NCBI GenBank assembly: GCA_016929715.1
Contig: JAFGIG010000094.1
Span: 1-44,535, forward strand
Source of the DNA: Caldifarciminota bacterium
GTDB lineage: Bacteria > SDB-A
Reading direction: 5' to 3'
Length of the DNA: 44,535 bases
Shown here: piece after piece, positions 40,453 to 44,535 of the stretch
Numbering within the stretch: the first letter of the stretch is position 1
Layout of the letters: the number at the start of each line of letters is the position of its first letter
Made by a program: the position numbers and the translations under genes
The notes under the pieces: generated by a model
Told to the model about the DNA's origin: nothing
Databases searched by the model: none
Seen by the model: only the letters and a program-made list of their open reading frames with translations

Positions 40453-43209
40453 ATGAAATGGAAAACAATTTTATTATTTGTTCTTCTTCCCGTCCTTTTG
40501 GCGTCGAACGATGAGGTTCTTTTCAGGGTCGCCGCCGAACCTGCCGCTATGCTGTTTTTGGACAGGTCGGGAAGCATGTCCGGCTCGAGGATACAGCAAG
40601 CGCTTCAGGTTATAAAGAGCCTTCTCGACGCAGACGGAAACGGAACAGTTGAGGATTCAGACAAGGATATACTCGGCGTGGATCTGGCGACCGGATTTTT
40701 CTACAACACGCCTTCCGGAACTTTCAACCCCGGACCTTATATCTATCTTCCGGGGGAGGCCACCGGATCTCTGAGAGCGGACACTTTCGGAACGGGTTAT
40801 TCGACGATTTGGGCGAATACCAATCACACTACGGTTGGCGGTTGGACTCCAAACGGCCCTTCTATTTATTTTGCCTCGGAATGGATACACCATTACGACA
40901 CGACACACCCCGACTTAGACTGCAGAAGCTATTATCTGATATTCATAACTGACGGAGAGTCAAACGGATACGGAACGAGTTCAACTTACTCTCAGATCTA
41001 TGAATCAGATGATTGGCGCGGAAGCTGGTGCCTCGTCAGGGAAGCCTCTTTATGCTACAGAGAAAGAGGAATACCGGCATTCATGGTCGGATTTGGAACG
41101 GGAATCACCCAAAAAGGCAGAAATGAACTCAACTGGGCGGCATATTGGGGAGGCACCGACAACCCCGAAAAATACAATTATTCAGACATGCAGTATAACC
41201 CCCCTCACACGCACGTCCACAATCCCTGGACCTGGCCCCAGCCGATACCTTCCGGTTGGGGATCAGCCAACGGATGGTATAATCCGAGGTCGGCTCACGG
41301 GACAAGTTATCAAGCACTTCCGCCGTCTTTTCACTATTGCGAAGGTTATGCATATATAGCCCAGACGGCAGAAGAGCTGTCTCAGTCACTGCAGAATATT
41401 TTCCAGTCAATACTCGAAAACAACTTTTCATTCTCTCCCGCAAGCGTTCCTGTCGTCAGGACGATGATAAGCGACACGGCGATAGTCTATGCGACTTTCA
41501 GGCCGCAGACGGGAGGTTTCTGGGACGGTCAGTTGAGGGCTATAGTCTTCACAGGCGACACTGTCCTTGGGCCGCAGATTTGGACTGCAGGAGAATCCCT
41601 TCAGCAGACTCCATCAGGAGTCAGAAGGATTTTTTACACGAATCAGCTCGGCGTAAAAACGCCTTTCACATTTATGAACGTCCTTCCCTCTGAACTCGGA
41701 GTCTTTTCAGGATGGGAAAAAGACCTTATAGTCCAGAGGACGAGGGAAGGATACAGCGCCGCTTCCCCCGGCTGGAAGCTCGGCGATATTTTTCACAGCG
41801 CGCCTCTGATGATAGGTGCGCCGAGCCCGTTCTATACGGGCGATCCTTCTTACGTCAATTTCAGAAAAAATAACGCCTACAGAGACAACAGAAAAAGGGT
41901 CTATGTCGGGACGAATACAGGAGTTCTTCACTGCTTTGACGCTTCGACTGGCAAAGAGGTCTGGGCGTGGGTGCCGAAATTCGCCTTGAGCAAAATGAAA
42001 GTCTGGGCTCTCGACAATCAGCACACCTACGTTCTCGACGGACCTGTTACAGCGGCGGACCTCTGGGCGGATGTAGATATGAACGGCCAGAAAGATGCCG
42101 ACGACTGGAGGACTGTCCTCATTGTCGGGCAGAGGGAAGGCGGGAACAATTACTTAATGCTCGACATAACATATGTTCCGACAAATCCTGATTCATCGGA
42201 ATATCCGAAACTTCTCGCAGAGATATCCGGAACCCTCATCGGCGGCTTATACAAAAGATTTGCCGACACATGGTCACAGCCGACGGCAGGTCAGTTCAGA
42301 ATGGACACGGATCCTGTAAACACCGACTCGGCGGTTCCTGTCTGGGGATTTTTCATAGGAGGCGGTTACGCCCCTGACTTTGTCGGCGGCTTCGTCCCCG
42401 ACACGGGAGATTTCTTCGCTTTCTGGGGTTTAAAAGACAACACAGCTTGGGCGAAAGGTTGGGAAAACCCGAACAACAACGGCATAGCGGCATCATTAGC
42501 TATGACTGACATGAACATCAACGGATTTGTAGATTATGTCATAGCGCCGGATCTCGCAGGAAACCTCCTTGTCATGGACACGGAAACAGACACAAATCCT
42601 TCCAACTGGACCATTAGGACTGCTTTCAGGGCGAGCACAGGCGCGCCGGCGGACGCCGACATGGTTTGTTTTTTCCCTGCCGCTGTGGCGCAGGATTACA
42701 GCGGACAATACTGGTATTGCTGGGGATCCGGCAACAGGGACAATCCCATGGACACAACTAAATACGGATATTTTTTCATGCTCTTGTCCCCCCCCAGCGC
42801 GGGCGCACCTGCGACGATGGCGGATATGGAGCTTTTGACGGACGTCGCCGCATCCCCGGGGGACAACGGATTTTATTACAGACACACACATCCCGGAGAG
42901 AAGGTCACTTCCCTCCCTCTGATATACAGCAACTACGTCTATTGGACGACATTTGCTCCTGACACGGCAGAGGCCGGTCCCTGCGACATCGGGGCGGGTT
43001 ACGCGAGGATGTATGTCGCTTCTCTCCTCGAGGGAAGAATGATAGACCAGATAGACCTCGGGCATATCGGAATTCCTTCCTCTCCCCAGGTCACGGTGGG
43101 TCCGGACGGACCTGTAGTCATAGTCATGACGAGTTCGGGACCCATAGTAAGACAGATTGCCGGTCCTGGTTTCAAGAAAAAATATGTTTATTGGAACGAA
43201 GTTTACTGA
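40453..43209 (+). CDS. pilY1: PilY1-like type IV pilus tip adhesin
   Basis: This 918-residue secreted protein has a signal peptide (about 1-17). A von Willebrand A domain follows (about 30-320, MIDAS residues Asp37, Ser39, Ser41 in LDRSGSM). The C-terminal PilY1/PilC beta-propeller (about 430-918) contains YVGTNTGVLHCFDASTGKEVWAWVP and DWRTVLIVGQREGG. Two calcium-like loops are visible: DADGNGTVE in the VWA domain and DVDMNGQKD in the propeller, the latter matching the D-x-D-x-N loop that controls retraction in Pseudomonas. ATG 40453 follows AAGGGGGATAAT. It is expected at the pilus tip, priming assembly with the minor pilins and binding surfaces. Confidence 0.9.
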   Translation: MKWKTILLFVLLPVLLASNDEVLFRVAAEPAAMLFLDRSGSMSGSRIQQALQVIKSLLDADGNGTVEDSDKDILGVDLATGFFYNTPSGTFNPGPYIYLPGEATGSLRADTFGTGYSTIWANTNHTTVGGWTPNGPSIYFASEWIHHYDTTHPDLDCRSYYLIFITDGESNGYGTSSTYSQIYESDDWRGSWCLVREASLCYRERGIPAFMVGFGTGITQKGRNELNWAAYWGGTDNPEKYNYSDMQYNPPHTHVHNPWTWPQPIPSGWGSANGWYNPRSAHGTSYQALPPSFHYCEGYAYIAQTAEELSQSLQNIFQSILENNFSFSPASVPVVRTMISDTAIVYATFRPQTGGFWDGQLRAIVFTGDTVLGPQIWTAGESLQQTPSGVRRIFYTNQLGVKTPFTFMNVLPSELGVFSGWEKDLIVQRTREGYSAASPGWKLGDIFHSAPLMIGAPSPFYTGDPSYVNFRKNNAYRDNRKRVYVGTNTGVLHCFDASTGKEVWAWVPKFALSKMKVWALDNQHTYVLDGPVTAADLWADVDMNGQKDADDWRTVLIVGQREGGNNYLMLDITYVPTNPDSSEYPKLLAEISGTLIGGLYKRFADTWSQPTAGQFRMDTDPVNTDSAVPVWGFFIGGGYAPDFVGGFVPDTGDFFAFWGLKDNTAWAKGWENPNNNGIAASLAMTDMNINGFVDYVIAPDLAGNLLVMDTETDTNPSNWTIRTAFRASTGAPADADMVCFFPAAVAQDYSGQYWYCWGSGNRDNPMDTTKYGYFFMLLSPPSAGAPATMADMELLTDVAASPGDNGFYYRHTHPGEKVTSLPLIYSNYVYWTTFAPDTAEAGPCDIGAGYARMYVASLLEGRMIDQIDLGHIGIPSSPQVTVGPDGPVVIVMTSSGPIVRQIAGPGFKKKYVYWNEVY

Positions 43210-43222
43210 GGGAGGGGGATAA

Positions 43223-44535
43223 ATGAAAATAATTTTGACTATACTTTCGATGCTGATTCTGACATCGGCGTTGTCAGCGTATTATTTCTGGGATTTCGAG
43301 ACAAACCCATGGACGGACGGATGGTCTTCGGCAAAGAGGGATCAGGGAGTCAACTGGCCGAGGAGATGGGAATGGCGGACTTACGACCAGGAAGGCATAA
43401 GACCTCTCGACCCGCTCACCATGACCATGTGGATTTGCAGCAACAGAGCTGGAAATTTTGTTCTAAGGGATACATTGTATTCTCCGAAACTCACAGATTC
43501 TCTGTATTACACCCAGTGGCTGAAATACACAATAGGATACAGATACAGAGCCGGAAGGGATGAAGATACGGCTTCTGTCATCATAAGAAGGTCTGTCGCG
43601 GGAGCGTGGACGTCCTGGCAGCAGTTGCAGTTTTACTTCGGAACAAATTATTCTATATGGGACTCGATAGATATAATGCCGCTTGCAAGGGGCTCAGACT
43701 CTATACAGATCGCCTTTGCCTACAGAGGTGGAGGCGGAGCACCGCTTAGGCCGGACTATTATTTCGGAGTGGACAATGTCTCCGTCCGGACTGTTCAGGG
43801 AGGCAGTATCCCGGGACCGACGATCTCCCCTGTCGGAACTGACAGCGGACTTACCGAGATCGAGTATATCTATACTTCAGAGCTCGTCCCGGGAAATTAT
43901 GAATATCAGTTCTCGTGGGGAGACGGGACTTATTCCGACTGGGACATATCCAACGTCGCTCTAAAATCGTGGAACACCCCTGGAACTTATTTTGTCTCAT
44001 CGAGAATCCGCGACGCTTTAGACAGCGCGCTCTATTCGAACTGGTCTCCGCCTCTTTATGCCGTCATGGTTACGCCGCGAACGGCTTATTATTGGGGATT
44101 CGAAGTTGACGACGCTGGGTTTGTCGGTCTCTATCAGCTCGGAGACTGGCAGTGGGGAATTCCGAACTCGGGTCCTTTTATGGCGAGGAGCGGAGCGAAC
44201 GTCTGGGGAACGAGGTTAAACGACAACTACCAGACCAACGCGAGCTGGTTAAACTCCCCGGAAATGGACATTTCGATGTGCGATTCTGTGAAACTCTATT
44301 TCTGGATGTGGTATGACTCCCGGCTCAATTACGACGGCGTCAACCTCTGGGTGGGGAGCGATTCTTTCACCTGGGGGCTAAGCAACTACGGTTATTACTG
44401 GGACACGGTTCCGAGCGCCAATATAATTCCAGTATATACCGGCAGTTACAACGTCACATGGACGGGAACGACTATGCCCGGATGGACAGGGTCATCTCCG
44501 CTCTGGACCCTCTATGAAGTAGAGCTGACTCCTTA
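43223..44535 (+). CDS. Secreted PKD-type protein, cut by window edge
   Basis: This reading frame stays open from ATG 43223 to the window end (437 codons seen). GGAGGGGGATAA precedes the start, 13 bases after pilY1. A signal peptide (MKIILTILSMLILTSALS) leads into two similar Trp/Tyr-rich segments, starting YYFWDFETNPW and YYWGFEVDDAGF. These bracket a PKD-like domain with FSWGDGTYSDWD. The repeated modules resemble carbohydrate- or surface-binding beta-sandwiches. As the last visible gene of the pilus cluster it may be a pilus-associated or secreted adhesin. Its C-terminus and length are unknown. Confidence 0.8.
   Translation, partial: MKIILTILSMLILTSALSAYYFWDFETNPWTDGWSSAKRDQGVNWPRRWEWRTYDQEGIRPLDPLTMTMWICSNRAGNFVLRDTLYSPKLTDSLYYTQWLKYTIGYRYRAGRDEDTASVIIRRSVAGAWTSWQQLQFYFGTNYSIWDSIDIMPLARGSDSIQIAFAYRGGGGAPLRPDYYFGVDNVSVRTVQGGSIPGPTISPVGTDSGLTEIEYIYTSELVPGNYEYQFSWGDGTYSDWDISNVALKSWNTPGTYFVSSRIRDALDSALYSNWSPPLYAVMVTPRTAYYWGFEVDDAGFVGLYQLGDWQWGIPNSGPFMARSGANVWGTRLNDNYQTNASWLNSPEMDISMCDSVKLYFWMWYDSRLNYDGVNLWVGSDSFTWGLSNYGYYWDTVPSANIIPVYTGSYNVTWTGTTMPGWTGSSPLWTLYEVELTP

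Noticed and set aside
42496-43065. Minus-strand ORF of 189 codons inside pilY1
   Set aside because: It is antisense to the conserved PilY1 propeller and rich in Arg/Cys/His, as expected for a shadow frame.

Overview
The window looks like a gene-dense stretch of chromosome from an uncultivated-type Gram-negative (diderm) bacterium. Outer-membrane genes (a porin, TolC, a small beta-barrel), lipoproteins and type IV pilus assembly genes show the two-membrane envelope. A gingipain-like secreted protein with a FlgD-like C-terminal tail, a PKD-type secreted protein and frequent GTG/TTG starts would fit candidate phyla such as WOR-3/TA06, but that placement is an inference. No rRNA, tRNA, CRISPR array, transposase or phage gene was seen.

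Layout. (1) 127-1448, minus: NfeD and an SPFH/stomatin-like membrane protein. (2) 1541-9524, plus: a complete phosphate-starvation locus, phoB-phoR-porin-pstS-pstC-pstA-pstB-phoU, with RNA hairpins before pstS and pstC and a possible Pho box before the porin. (3) 9542-10568, minus: two lipoproteins, one a chagasin-type cysteine-peptidase inhibitor. (4) 10650-14461, plus: an unrecognised lipoprotein, an ABC exporter and an NTP_transf_5-type protein. (5) 14517-16239: umuD-umuC. (6) 16272-17639, minus: an 8-oxoguanine deaminase. (7) 17640-18110: not empty. It holds a consensus promoter, two tandem small ORFs with a duplicated ribosome-binding site, and a terminator, all on minus and divergent from a TetR gene. 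(8) 18797-24610: a two-repeat lipoprotein, an XPB-like helicase and a large multi-PAS hybrid histidine kinase. (9) 24581-29392: the C25-like secreted protein, a DtxR-like regulator, a small outer-membrane barrel and a ROK kinase. (10) 29393-31640, minus: methyltransferase-iscS-iscU. (11) 31755-37770, plus: tetR-tolC-MFP-RND efflux operon with a clear operator and a terminator. (12) 38006 to the right edge, plus: minor pilins (FimT/PilV/PilW/PilX-like), an unknown secreted protein, PilY1, and a secreted protein cut by the window edge.

Two patterns stand out beyond the gene list. First, the tandem small-ORF operon next to the TetR gene has strong promoter, ribosome-binding-site and terminator evidence but no family I recognise. 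Second, at least four genes (umuD, the helicase, the ROK kinase, the methyltransferase) have a -10 element only 5-6 bases before the start codon and no usable Shine-Dalgarno sequence. This suggests leaderless mRNAs coexisting with Shine-Dalgarno-led genes. Convergent genes repeatedly overlap or abut at their 3' ends, indicating a compact genome.
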